64,000 nt of DNA, from assembly GCF_902459765.1 (NCBI RefSeq), contig NZ_CABPSP010000006.1, positions 216,995 through 280,994 on the forward strand. Reading direction: 5' to 3'. The notes below the pieces were generated by a model that was not told where the DNA came from, made no database searches, and saw only the letters and a list, made by a program, of their open reading frames with translations. Below, one piece after another: positions 1 through 8,440 of this stretch (position 1 is its first letter; the number at the start of each line of letters is the position of its first letter). The translations under genes were made by a program, and so were the position numbers. Source of the stretch: Pandoraea anapnoica. Lineage in GTDB: Bacteria; Pseudomonadota; Gammaproteobacteria; Burkholderiales; Burkholderiaceae.

Positions 1-104
1 AAGGAGCTACCGCTAAGAAGACTGGCATGATAGCTGACCGGGCGGGCGGAGCTGTCATTTTCATTTGGCGTCAGCCTTCTTGCGGGCGTCTGTTGGGCGA
101 TCTG

Positions 105-662
105 CTAATCCGAAATCGAACGAATGACCTTCGCCGGATTGCCGCCGACCAGCGAGTTCGGCGGGACGTCTCTGGTCACGACCGCACCGGCCGCAACCAC
201 CGAGTTCTCGCCGACGGTGACGCCGCCGATGATGATTGCGCCCGCTGCGATCCAGACGTTCCTCTCGATCACGATAGGCTTTGCGATGACACCGTCGCGC
301 CGCTGGGAGGGGGAAAGGGGATGCCCGGTCGTGATGAGACTCACGTTTGGCCCGATCATCACATCGTCGCCGATGTCGAGGCCGCCAAGGTCATAGAAGG
401 TGCAATTCTGATTGATGAAGACGTTGCGTCCCACGCTGATATCGGCGCCACAGGCCGTGTAAAACGGCGGTGCCAGCATGAAGCTGTCGTCCACCGCCTT
501 GCCGATCAATTCGCTGAACAACGCCCGGACTTCATCCGCATCGTTGAACGTTAACCGGTTCAGCGTCGCGGTGATCGCCATCGCTCGTTTGACGTTTGCC
601 GTCATGGCGGCCGATTCCGGTGTTTTTCTGGCAATTATTCTGGTCCGGTGATCATTCGCCAT
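105..662 (-). CDS. Maltose/galactoside-type O-acetyltransferase (left-handed beta-helix)
   Basis: A 185-residue hexapeptide-repeat acyltransferase of the LacA/NodL/Maa kind, which moves acetyl from acetyl-CoA to a sugar hydroxyl in the cytoplasm. An N-terminal helical segment (about 20-55) is followed by hexapeptide turns such as IGDDVMIGPNVSL, the catalytic-His region TTGHPL and the C-terminal motif GGNPAKVI. The start is supported by a strong GGAGGA about 9 bases upstream of the ATG. It begins 33 bases after the end of the histidine kinase gene, so it is probably the last gene of the response regulator / kinase operon. The natural substrate cannot be read from the sequence. Confidence 0.85.
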   Translation of the reverse strand: MANDHRTRIIARKTPESAAMTANVKRAMAITATLNRLTFNDADEVRALFSELIGKAVDDSFMLAPPFYTACGADISVGRNVFINQNCTFYDLGGLDIGDDVMIGPNVSLITTGHPLSPSQRRDGVIAKPIVIERNVWIAAGAIIIGGVTVGENSVVAAGAVVTRDVPPNSLVGGNPAKVIRSISD

Positions 663-695
663 TCGTTATATTCCTCCGATTTCGACGCCAGCCGA

Positions 696-2279
696 TCAGG
701 CTGGCGCAGCTTCCACCGCCGGTGCCTTCGGCAACGTGATCGTAAACGTCGTCCCAACGCCCACCTGACTTGCGACGTCGATAGTCCCTTTGTGGAATTC
801 GATTGCGGCGTAGACCACCGCCAGTCCCACACCGGAGCCGTCTTCCAGCACCGCATTACTGCGCGAGCGGAAGGACATCTGGAAGATCTCCTTCAACTCG
901 TCCGCAGGGATACCTGTGCCGTTGTCTCGCAGCACCACCTGGAACGCCTCACCCGTATCCGTCACGCTCATGTCGATGGCGGGTTGCGCCATCGTGTACT
1001 TCGTCGCATTGCTGATGAGGTTGATGAACGCGTGGAACAGCACGTTGCTGTCGCCGATCATCGTGCTGTCCATGCCGGACGGTGCTTGCACCGTGATCGT
1101 CGCGTTCGGGAACATGTCCGAGCCGACGCCGCGCACATCCTCCAGCAACGCCACCAGCGACAACTGCGCGCGCTTGCCGAATTTCGGGTCATCCAGCGAC
1201 GCGCTTTGCGCCGCATCCAGCCAGTTCTGGATCAGGTTATTCAGCTTCGCCACCGCCTCGCGAATCTTCGTGTAACGCGGCGTCGAATCCGTCTCCTCGT
1301 TACGCGGGTTCAACAACCGTTGCGCGTGTCCGTCGATCACGCTGAGCAACGTACGGAACTCGTGCGTGGCCATCGAGCGGAACGTCTTCTGAAAGTTATT
1401 GAGACGCTCCTCATTGGCCAGCGCCCGCTGCAAAATCGTATTCTTCGCCGTCGCGAGTTTCTGGTTACGCACCAGCGACGCCGTGCTTTCCTGAATCTTC
1501 GACAGCGTCCGCGACAGCGTGCCGATTTCGTCACCGCGCGAGAGCCACGGCAGACGCAGCTTGTCTTTGCCCGACATCGTATTGCCCGCCATCCGGATCA
1601 GACGCGTCAGCGGACTGAGAATCACGGTGTCCACGTAAATCAGGCAGAGCAGGGTGACGACGATCATCGCGGCAATCAGCGCATCGATTTGCAGCAGATG
1701 CTTGCGTGCCGCGCTGTTCTTCACCTCGACTTCCTTGATCAGCGACTCGGTGCTGCGAAACACCAGGGAGCCGAACGTACTGTTCGCCTGCGTGTACTTA
1801 TTGTTCGAGTCGCCGCGATAGAGCTTGGCGGCCTCGCTCAGCTTGCCGGTCTGCGCAAGCTGAAACACCTGATTCGACGCGCGACGGTACTGCGCCCATT
1901 GCGACTGAAACTTTGAGAATGCGAGACGGAATTCGTCGTGGACCAGCACCTTTTGATAACGGTCCGACGCCGACTTGATCTTGTCGTCGAACTCGCCCGC
2001 CGCCGTGCGGATGTCCGCAAGCGCCTTGGACGACATCGGCGCGAGGGCTTCGGACTCCACCGTGCGGAAGTCGGAGATGTAGTCGTTGAGCTCTTCGAGC
2101 AGGCTCAGATTCTCGATCTGGGTGCGCTCGGCAGCGATGGCGCGCTGCTGGGACGAATCGACCTGATGGTGCACGGCGACGCCCACGGCGATCATCGCCA
2201 CGAGACAGAGCGCGAGCAGGAGATACATCCGCCCCCGGATCGGGAGCGACTTGGGCGGTGTGGAAGACGCTTTCGACAT
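696..2279 (-). CDS. Membrane sensor histidine kinase
   Basis: A 527-residue sensor kinase. Membrane segments lie near residues 18-40 and 200-220 and enclose a roughly 160-residue helical periplasmic sensor. A HAMP region and a short coiled linker follow, then the HisKA domain with the phospho-accepting His306 in HEFRTLLS, and an HATPase with N box (NLISNATKYT), G1 (DNGTGIP) and G2 (GSGVGLAVV). The usual proline of the H box (HExRTP) is leucine here. It lies 47 bases downstream of a response regulator gene on the same strand and is its presumed partner. The signal is unknown. Confidence 0.92.
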   Translation of the reverse strand: MSKASSTPPKSLPIRGRMYLLLALCLVAMIAVGVAVHHQVDSSQQRAIAAERTQIENLSLLEELNDYISDFRTVESEALAPMSSKALADIRTAAGEFDDKIKSASDRYQKVLVHDEFRLAFSKFQSQWAQYRRASNQVFQLAQTGKLSEAAKLYRGDSNNKYTQANSTFGSLVFRSTESLIKEVEVKNSAARKHLLQIDALIAAMIVVTLLCLIYVDTVILSPLTRLIRMAGNTMSGKDKLRLPWLSRGDEIGTLSRTLSKIQESTASLVRNQKLATAKNTILQRALANEERLNNFQKTFRSMATHEFRTLLSVIDGHAQRLLNPRNEETDSTPRYTKIREAVAKLNNLIQNWLDAAQSASLDDPKFGKRAQLSLVALLEDVRGVGSDMFPNATITVQAPSGMDSTMIGDSNVLFHAFINLISNATKYTMAQPAIDMSVTDTGEAFQVVLRDNGTGIPADELKEIFQMSFRSRSNAVLEDGSGVGLAVVYAAIEFHKGTIDVASQVGVGTTFTITLPKAPAVEAAPA

Positions 2280-2326
2280 GCGATGTCAGCAGTGATCAGC
2301 AGATGAGGCCCGGCGCGGCGATGCGC

Positions 2327-2929
2327 TCAGAGCTGGATGATATTGAGCAGGGCCGCACGCACCACGGCTTCGGTGCGGGTGGCGACGTTCAGCTTCTCGC
2401 GGGCATTGTCGATGTGGAAGTCGACCGTGCGCTTGCCCAGATCGAGAATGATCGCGATTTCGGCCGACGTCTTGCCCTTCGCCGACCATTGCAGCACTTC
2501 CACTTCTCGCTTCGAGAGACCGAAGGGCAGCGGCGCGCCTTCCTCCGGTTCTTCGTGCTCGGTGTACTTGCGGATGACGGTGTCAAGTACGTCGAAATCC
2601 ACAGGCTTGAGCATGTACTCGTCCGCACCGGTGCTGTGCCCGCGCATGATCGATTCCTTATCGGCGTTGCCGGTCAGGAAGATGAACGGGATCTTGCGTT
2701 CGCCCTGAATGATGCCGCGGGCGCTTTCCAGAAACTCGAAGCCGGTCATGCCCGGCACGTTGACGTCGCACACGATGATGTCCGGCATGAACGCGGCGAG
2801 CGTCGCCAGCGCGGCCGAAAAATCGTGCGCGACTTTCACGACATAACCGCGATCCGTCAGATCTTCTCGAATCAGATCTGCCGAATCTACGTCGTCCTCA
2901 ATGCAGAAAACTTTGGTGGGAGATGACAT
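2327..2929 (-). CDS. NarL/FixJ-type response regulator
   Basis: A 200-residue two-domain regulator. The receiver domain (1-125) has the acidic pocket E11/D12/D13, phospho-acceptor Asp55, Thr86 and Lys108. A LuxR-type helix-turn-helix follows (about 138-200), with LSKREVEVLQWSAKGKTSAE and a recognition helix around RTVDFHIDN. It is the first gene of a minus-strand unit with the kinase and the acetyltransferase. A small palindrome, CGAAATTTCG, sits about 60 bases upstream of the start and could be an operator; this is unproven. Confidence 0.92.
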   Translation of the reverse strand: MSSPTKVFCIEDDVDSADLIREDLTDRGYVVKVAHDFSAALATLAAFMPDIIVCDVNVPGMTGFEFLESARGIIQGERKIPFIFLTGNADKESIMRGHSTGADEYMLKPVDFDVLDTVIRKYTEHEEPEEGAPLPFGLSKREVEVLQWSAKGKTSAEIAIILDLGKRTVDFHIDNAREKLNVATRTEAVVRAALLNIIQL

Positions 2930-3053
2930 CCCGCTGGCCCCGGTTTTTTTATGGAATAGTGAAATCCTACTAAAAAATCACCGGACGACGAAATTTCGCC
3001 GAAATACACGCGGACGACACGTCTCGCGCAATCCGGTTAATTTGTTTTCGCGC

Positions 3054-3083
3054 AAAAAAAAAGGACCGCGAGCGCGGTCCTTT
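3054..3083 (-). terminator. Intrinsic terminator of the mini-ORF operon
   Basis: A perfect 10-bp stem (AAAGGACCGC / GCGGTCCTTT, loop of 4) is followed on the minus strand by a run of about nine T. Its orientation shows that it ends transcription coming from higher coordinates, where the only candidates are the three short ORFs between 3114 and 3463. It also insulates the response regulator gene. Confidence 0.85.
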
Positions 3084-3113
3084 CTGGGTGGGAGATCTTC
3101 CATGCGTGCCCGA

Positions 3114-3191
3114 TCAGGTGAAGAGGGCCGGGCAGATCTCAAATGCGAGCCGCATGCCGATCAATGCCATGTTTTGGAGATTTTCGATCAT
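3114..3191 (-). CDS. Mini-protein, 25 residues (third of three)
   Basis: A 25-codon ORF with ATG, stop TGA, and a GGAG eight bases before the start (GGAGAACACGTC-ATG). The product begins MIENLQNMALIGM and ends ICPALFT; it is hydrophobic with a few charges and one Cys. It is the last ORF before the terminator at 3054-3083, and 42 bases separate it from the second mini-ORF. No family is recognised. The call rests on the ribosome binding site, on the two sister ORFs with near-identical initiation regions, and on the terminator. Confidence 0.55.
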   Translation of the reverse strand: MIENLQNMALIGMRLAFEICPALFT

Positions 3192-3233
3192 GACGTGTTC
3201 TCCGTCGTGAGTGAGGTTGCGCGGGGCTCAGGC

Positions 3234-3338
3234 CTAGTAGCCGAACACATGCCCGACGTGGATGGCGCATTGCATGCCGGTTTCGATACAGGTTTCGTTG
3301 TAGAAGAGGCTGTCGACGAGGTTGAGGATGAGGCTCAT
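3234..3338 (-). CDS. Mini-protein, 34 residues (second of three)
   Basis: A 34-codon ORF starting at ATG 3338 with GGAG eight bases upstream (GGAGAAATCACC-ATG). The peptide has a hydrophobic N-terminal half (MSLILNLVDSLFY) and a C-terminal half with two Cys and two His (TCIETGMQCAIHVGH), ending in FGY. It might bind metal or form a disulphide; this is speculation. It lies 50 bases after the first mini-ORF. No known family is recognised. Confidence 0.6.
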   Translation of the reverse strand: MSLILNLVDSLFYNETCIETGMQCAIHVGHVFGY

Positions 3339-3388
3339 GGTGATTTCTCCGGTATAGGGGGGGAAGTCGGTAAGTCAGTCAGTGCCGA

Positions 3389-3463
3389 TCAGCCGAGGGC
3401 CGAGACGATGGTGCCGACGAGGCCGAGGATGGAGGCGAAGCCGTAGGTGACGAGTGCGGGCAT
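3389..3463 (-). CDS. Mini-protein, 24 residues, hydrophobic (first of three)
   Basis: A 24-codon ORF starting at ATG 3463 with an excellent Shine-Dalgarno (AAGGAG, seven bases before ATG). The product is almost entirely apolar after MPALVTYGF and contains a GLVGTIVSALG end, so it is likely to insert in or lie along a membrane. A longer in-frame reading from about 3601 exists, but the ribosome binding site argues for this short form. It resembles in style, not in sequence, small membrane peptides and type I toxins; no homologue is claimed. Confidence 0.65.
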   Translation of the reverse strand: MPALVTYGFASILGLVGTIVSALG

Positions 3464-3757
3464 GGTGTTTCTCCTTAAGTCGGTTTGTTGGGTTTGGCGG
3501 CTGTCGCTGTCTTGCGTTAGCCGGTGAGTGAAGTATCGTCGTCGCCCACTTGCCGCGAAACTGTGATTAATACAGGTCGGCCCGATTTCGGATGAATTCA
3601 CGATGCTCGGAGAGAAATAGTGCTTATTTCATAGGCGGTTACGGTCGCTCACCGCAAAACCCCGTATAAATCGCAGTGACGTCGTTCAGGGTGCTCCGTA
3701 CCATTCGCTTCGCATTACAAAGCCTTACAGAAGCGAACTAGAACAATGGAGTACTGA
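3464..3757. promoter_or_regulatory. Divergent intergenic region, mini-ORF operon versus autotransporter
   Basis: About 290 bases separate the minus-strand mini-ORFs from the plus-strand autotransporter and must hold both promoters. A TATAAA at 3665-3670 could be a -10 element for the autotransporter, but no convincing -35 is visible. No other gene is seen. Confidence 0.4.
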
Positions 3758-6700
3758 ATGAGGACGATTCGGATGACTTGCGTCGCATTTGCGGCGCTTT
3801 GCGTAATGACGTCGGCCGCACAGGCTTACGAAACGGTCGACATTGCCGACCATTGGGGCACGGCGTTCATCAAGGCCCGGCTGTTTTCCCCGACGGACGG
3901 CCCTTATGCGACTGACGAGAAGGGCAACGATCAATATTCGATTGGAACCCTGACAGCACTGCAGACCAACCAGATCCGCAGCGCCCTGAACTATTGGGCT
4001 GAAGTCATCAAGGTGAAGCCCGGAAGTTCTCCGGCGATCATCAACGTGGGCATGAGCACTGAGAACGGCGCACACGCGGCCAGCCCCTATGCGTTCGCGG
4101 CGAACGACCAGACGGCCACCGGCGGGCAGAACCCGACGCTGGTGCAGGCGGCGTTGCAGAACAGTCCGCTCGCGCGCAACGACTATCACGGCGCGCACGG
4201 CGAGATCACGCTGGGCGATATGGCGTTTTCGACCGCGGCCCCGGTGGCGTCGCAGATCCCGCTCAACAGCGCAGCCGACCTGCCGGCCGTCATGCTGCAC
4301 GAAGTGGCGCATGCGCTGGGCGTGGGGGCCAACATTATCGAGACCGAGTTGCCGTCGAAATTGCATACGAACCAGTTTGCGACGGTCCTCGACTCCTGGT
4401 CCGCGCACCTGTACGACGACAACGGTCGTCAGGCGAAGGCCGGACAAATGATTCTCACGCCGGAAGACGCAGGCACGGTAGCCGACCCCGACGCATTCGA
4501 CGCCCGCAAGGACACGGCGTACTTCACCGGCGATCACGTCAGGGAAGTGCTCGGGGATTCGATGAAGGGGATTCCCGTGAAGGCGATGTTCGACGAGACG
4601 GCCTACGATTCGCCGATCTTCTCGCACATCGAGCTCAAGAACAGCCTGATGAGCCACCAGACGTACCGCAACTACACGGCGTTCATGGAGGCCGAACTGG
4701 CCGCGCTGCAAGACCTCGGTTACGACATCGATCGGCGTAATTTTTTCGGCCGCTCGATCTACGACGATGGCAAGACGCTGACTAACGATAACCCGTTCTT
4801 CGGCCGCAATGCCGATGGCACGGCCTACATCCCGAACACTTACAACACCTCGACGCTCGGGCTCGGCTTGCACATCTACGGCAGCGGCAACACGGTCGCG
4901 CAGCGCGCCGACCTCCTGACCATCGGCGCAGGTGGGGCGGGCATTCGGGTGGACGGCGTTGGCAACAGCGTGACCGTGCTGCCGGGCACGCGCGTCTATG
5001 CGGACGGCAGCAACGGGCGCGGCGTGATGTTCACGTACGGCAAGAACCATTCGTTCGTGCAGCGTGGCGACGTTCAGGCACTCGGGGCCAACGGCATCGC
5101 GGCGAGTTTCGATTTCGGCCATAACGCGCTGGGCGACGCTCGCGACTACCGTGGGTCTTACATTTCGACGAAAGTCGATCCCGTCACCAAGCTGACCTTG
5201 CCGCTGCCCGACGAACTCAATGGTCCGCTCGTGACCCGCGCCGACATTACCGGCCGTCTCGCGGGCACGTACGCGTCGCTGTACATGTCGGAGAACGGCT
5301 ATGTCGGCGAGATTAACGTCATGCGCGGGGCGGCGCTGTACGGCGACATCATCTCCCAGTACGCCGAACGGGACGCCCTGGGGGCGCTGCGTCTTACTCA
5401 ACTGAATTTCGGTCTGACGCCTGACGCCAGCGGCGTCGCAACGAGTGCGGCGGACCCCACGTTCAATCTGCGCTACGACGGCAATATCGTCGGCGGCAAC
5501 CTGGCGCTGACGATGGCAGGCGGGACGACCCAGATCAACGGCGATCATACGGTGCACGATGTGGCTGTGCTTAGCGGCGCGACGCTGACCGGCAATAGCC
5601 GCTACACGCTCGACCCGGCGGGCGCGTTCGTGAACGCGGGCACTGTTGCGCCGTCAGTGGCGGGCAGCTTCATCAGCATTGGCGGTGACTACTCGCAGAC
5701 GAGTACGGGCCGTCTCGTAGCCTCACTGTCGGATAATGGGACATTCACCAAGCTGATCGTGACCGGCCACGCGGCGCTCGACGGCACGCTCGCCATTGCG
5801 CCGCAACGCGGCTGGTACGCAAGCGGCATGACGGTGACGTCGGATCAATGGCTGAACGCGTCGAGCATCGGCGGTGCGTTCGCCAACGTGACGACGCTTC
5901 TGTCCTCGCCGACATTGCTTGCCACTGCGAGTTCGCTCGGCAACAACACGTACCGAGTGCAGATTGCCCGCGCGGGCAATGCCTATTCGCAATACGGCAT
6001 CGACGGTAATAGCCGTCGTGTCGGTGCCGCGCTCGACCGCATTGCGGGCAGCGTCGGCCGCGACCTGCAACCGCTCGTCACGGCGCTCGACTTCTCGGCA
6101 GCAGACGGCAGCGACATCGCCCGCGCATTGCCGCAACTGACACCGGCCGCTTACGGCGCGATGTTCACCGGTGGCCTGCTGCGAGAACGTCAATTGACGG
6201 ATCTGGTGGCCGCTGCCGTCGGTGCAGACGGCGCTCAGAATGTCGGCAACGGTGGGCTCACCGGCAACTGGCGCGGGTTTGCCATGCCGTTCGGTAGCGG
6301 CTACTGGCGCGGGCGCAACGATGACACGGCGGGTGCCAGCGGCAACACGTACGGCGTGGTATTCGGCGTCGAAAAGGTGGCGGGCGAGGGGCGCGACTGG
6401 ACGATCGGCGCGCATGGCGCGGTCAGCGGCCAGTCGACGCGTCTGGACGGGCAGACGCCCGGCTCGGGCAAGACGACGGCGTTCGACATTGGTGTGCATG
6501 CCCGTTACGTGCCGTCAGCAAATGTCGGCCCGCACGCGTTTGCCCTGGCGCGTTTCGGTGTCGAGGACGGCCGCGTCGACCGGACCATCGCCGTGAACGG
6601 GTACTCGGCCACGCCGCGCGGCACATGGACTGGCGCGACGGCATCCGCAAGCATCGGCGGCGGCTGGCGCTGGCAGTTGAGCAGCACCACGAGCGCAGGC

Positions 6701-7117
6701 CCGGTGGCAGCGCTCGACTACACCGCACTGTATCGTCCGAGCCTCACAGAAGACGGCGGCGCCAGCCTGCATCTCGACGGCAAGACGTTCAACTCGCTTC
6801 GCACCCGCGTGGGTGGGGAGTTGCGCTTCGATCTGCCGATGATCTCGGGCAACGCGCTGACCGCCAATCTGCAAGCGACGTGGAACCACGAGCTGACGAG
6901 TGGCGCGATCAACCAGACGGCCAGCTTCGCGGGCTATCCGGGGGCGTCGTTCACGACACGTAGCGAGGTCGTCGGTCGCGACAGCCTCGGCCTGCAAGCT
7001 GGCGTGTCGTATCGCATGGCCCGCAAGATCGTGCTCGGTGCGGCCGTGTCGAGCAATGTGTACAAAGCCGGAAATGCCGACATAGCTGGTTCCGTGTCGG
7101 CAACGTGGAGATTCTAA
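3758..7117 (+). CDS. Autotransporter with a leishmanolysin-like zinc protease passenger
   Basis: A 1119-residue type V secreted protein. It has a signal peptide (about 1-23, cleavage after SAAQA), a passenger, and a C-terminal beta-barrel (about 830-1119) ending in the typical aromatic terminus (SATWRF). The passenger has the zinc signature HEVAHALG with His181, Glu182 and His185. The metzincin third His (HExxHxxGxxH) is absent. Instead His290 in [13 protein letters not shown], followed by an [11 protein letters not shown] segment, matches the layout of M8/leishmanolysin-like peptidases, where the third ligand lies far downstream. From about residue 370 the passenger becomes glycine-rich, beta-helix-like repeats. 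ATG at 3758 has GGAG upstream. Substrate unknown. Confidence 0.88.
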   Translation: MRTIRMTCVAFAALCVMTSAAQAYETVDIADHWGTAFIKARLFSPTDGPYATDEKGNDQYSIGTLTALQTNQIRSALNYWAEVIKVKPGSSPAIINVGMSTENGAHAASPYAFAANDQTATGGQNPTLVQAALQNSPLARNDYHGAHGEITLGDMAFSTAAPVASQIPLNSAADLPAVMLHEVAHALGVGANIIETELPSKLHTNQFATVLDSWSAHLYDDNGRQAKAGQMILTPEDAGTVADPDAFDARKDTAYFTGDHVREVLGDSMKGIPVKAMFDETAYDSPIFSHIELKNSLMSHQTYRNYTAFMEAELAALQDLGYDIDRRNFFGRSIYDDGKTLTNDNPFFGRNADGTAYIPNTYNTSTLGLGLHIYGSGNTVAQRADLLTIGAGGAGIRVDGVGNSVTVLPGTRVYADGSNGRGVMFTYGKNHSFVQRGDVQALGANGIAASFDFGHNALGDARDYRGSYISTKVDPVTKLTLPLPDELNGPLVTRADITGRLAGTYASLYMSENGYVGEINVMRGAALYGDIISQYAERDALGALRLTQLNFGLTPDASGVATSAADPTFNLRYDGNIVGGNLALTMAGGTTQINGDHTVHDVAVLSGATLTGNSRYTLDPAGAFVNAGTVAPSVAGSFISIGGDYSQTSTGRLVASLSDNGTFTKLIVTGHAALDGTLAIAPQRGWYASGMTVTSDQWLNASSIGGAFANVTTLLSSPTLLATASSLGNNTYRVQIARAGNAYSQYGIDGNSRRVGAALDRIAGSVGRDLQPLVTALDFSAADGSDIARALPQLTPAAYGAMFTGGLLRERQLTDLVAAAVGADGAQNVGNGGLTGNWRGFAMPFGSGYWRGRNDDTAGASGNTYGVVFGVEKVAGEGRDWTIGAHGAVSGQSTRLDGQTPGSGKTTAFDIGVHARYVPSANVGPHAFALARFGVEDGRVDRTIAVNGYSATPRGTWTGATASASIGGGWRWQLSSTTSAGPVAALDYTALYRPSLTEDGGASLHLDGKTFNSLRTRVGGELRFDLPMISGNALTANLQATWNHELTSGAINQTASFAGYPGASFTTRSEVVGRDSLGLQAGVSYRMARKIVLGAAVSSNVYKAGNADIAGSVSATWRF

Positions 7118-7173
7118 TGTATGTAATTACGTCAACCTCCAAGTTGTAGGTGGTGACGTAATCGACACGACCG

Positions 7174-7210
7174 AAAAAACGCCAGGAAATCACAATTCCT
7201 GGCGTTTTTT
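7174..7210 (+). terminator. Intrinsic terminator after the autotransporter gene
   Basis: A 15-bp perfect stem (AAAAAACGCCAGGAA / TTCCTGGCGTTTTTT, 7-base loop) ends in six T. It lies 56 bases after the autotransporter stop codon and separates it from the cyo operon. Confidence 0.9.
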
Positions 7211-7284
7211 CGTTGTGAGCGGCATCGCCTTATCTCGATTTCAACGCGCGAAACATCGGTTCCCAAGTGCGTCATTATGTCGCG

Positions 7285-7340
7285 ATGTATGGAATATGTG
7301 CATGCGTAGCATTCGTCACGCAAATAGTGTATCCATACAT
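7285..7340 (+). promoter_or_regulatory. Inverted repeat in the cyoA leader
   Basis: ATGTATGGA (7285-7293) and TCCATACAT (7332-7340) are perfect 9-bp inverted arms 38 bases apart, the second only 11 bases before the cyoA ATG. They could be paired operator half-sites or form a leader stem near the ribosome binding site. Function unproven. Confidence 0.35.
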
Positions 7341-7351
7341 AGAGGCTTAAG

Positions 7352-8437
7352 ATGTCCATGCATAACGTCTCGCTCGCCCGCAGAGGAAGGGCAGACACGA
7401 CACCCGGCGCGCTTTGGCGCACGTGGTGTGCGCGCGTCGCCGCAGCGATGGCGATGGTGCCCATGAGCGGCTGCACGATGGAGTTGTTTGACCCCAAAGG
7501 TAGTGTCGGCGAGCAGGAAAAACACCTGATCCTGATCGCGCTGGGTGTCATGCTGCTTGTCGTGATCCCGGTCATCGTGCTCACGCTCGTGTTCTTCTGG
7601 CGCTACCGCGAGACCAACACCGCGGCGACCTACTCGCCGAAGTGGTCACACTCCACCAAGATCGAAGTCGTCGTGTGGACGATTCCCGTGATCATCGTTG
7701 TAGCGCTTGCCGTGATGATCTGGGAGACGACCCACAAACTCGACCCCTATCAGCCCATCGAACCCATCGCCGCCGACAAGCCGCCGGTGCGCGTGGAAGT
7801 CGTGGCGCTGAACTGGAAGTGGCTGTTCATCTACCCGGACTACAAGGTTGCCACCGTCAACAAGTTGGTGCTGCCGGTCGATACCCCCGTGGAGTTCAAG
7901 ATCACGGCCGAGTCGCTGATGAATGCGTTCTTCATCCCGCAACTGGGCAGCATGGTCTACGCGATGTCGGGCATGCAGACCAAACTGCACCTGATCGCCA
8001 ACGAGACCGGCACTTACGCGGGGATGTCGTCCGCCTATAGCGGCCCGGGCTTCTCGGACATGCACTTCAAGGCGCACGTCACGTCGCAGGGCGACTTCGA
8101 CAAGTGGGTCAGGCAAGCGCAGGCCGTGCCCGACACGCTCGACGCACCGACCTACGTGAAGCTCGAGCAGCCGGGCACCGCTGCGCCGGTCGCCATCTAC
8201 GCCAACGTCATGCCGGGCCTGTTCGACGCCGTCGTCGGCAAGTACATGGGGCCGATGGATGGTCGCATGCAGGGGACGCAAGGCATGCGTGTCTCGGGCA
8301 ACAGCGCCATCGACGACATCATCGCCGCCGCCAATTGCCGCGTGGACGGCCAACTGGACAGCCGCGCGCTCCTCGCGCAGCGTCCCGAGCGCGAGGTCGG
8401 TGCACAACCCGCGTCGCAGCGCGCGCTCACGGAGTAA
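7352..8437 (+). CDS. cyoA: Cytochrome o ubiquinol oxidase subunit II
   Basis: A 361-residue CyoA. A long N-region precedes a lipoprotein-type signal (lipobox near VPMSGC), then two membrane helices, then a periplasmic cupredoxin-like domain without the CuA ligands, as in quinol oxidases. The segments WSHSTKIEVVVWTIPV, VALNWKWLFIYPD and NAFFIPQLGSMVYAM are typical of the family. It is the first gene of cyoABCD, with a GAGG before the ATG. The complex takes electrons from ubiquinol to oxygen at the inner membrane and pumps protons. Confidence 0.96.
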   Translation: MSMHNVSLARRGRADTTPGALWRTWCARVAAAMAMVPMSGCTMELFDPKGSVGEQEKHLILIALGVMLLVVIPVIVLTLVFFWRYRETNTAATYSPKWSHSTKIEVVVWTIPVIIVVALAVMIWETTHKLDPYQPIEPIAADKPPVRVEVVALNWKWLFIYPDYKVATVNKLVLPVDTPVEFKITAESLMNAFFIPQLGSMVYAMSGMQTKLHLIANETGTYAGMSSAYSGPGFSDMHFKAHVTSQGDFDKWVRQAQAVPDTLDAPTYVKLEQPGTAAPVAIYANVMPGLFDAVVGKYMGPMDGRMQGTQGMRVSGNSAIDDIIAAANCRVDGQLDSRALLAQRPEREVGAQPASQRALTE

Positions 8438-8440
8438 GTC

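Noticed and set aside
1-104. Possible 3' end of a gene entering from the left edge
   Set aside because: An open frame reaches a stop at 28-30, but too few codons are present to judge.
4298-4330. Metzincin-type zinc protease motif in the autotransporter
   Set aside because: The third His of HExxHxxGxxH is replaced by Ala; a leishmanolysin-like distant ligand fits better.
3725-5557. A 610-codon open frame antisense to the autotransporter gene
   Set aside because: High-GC shadow: Arg/Val/His-rich product without domain features, no ribosome site, opposite a convincing gene.
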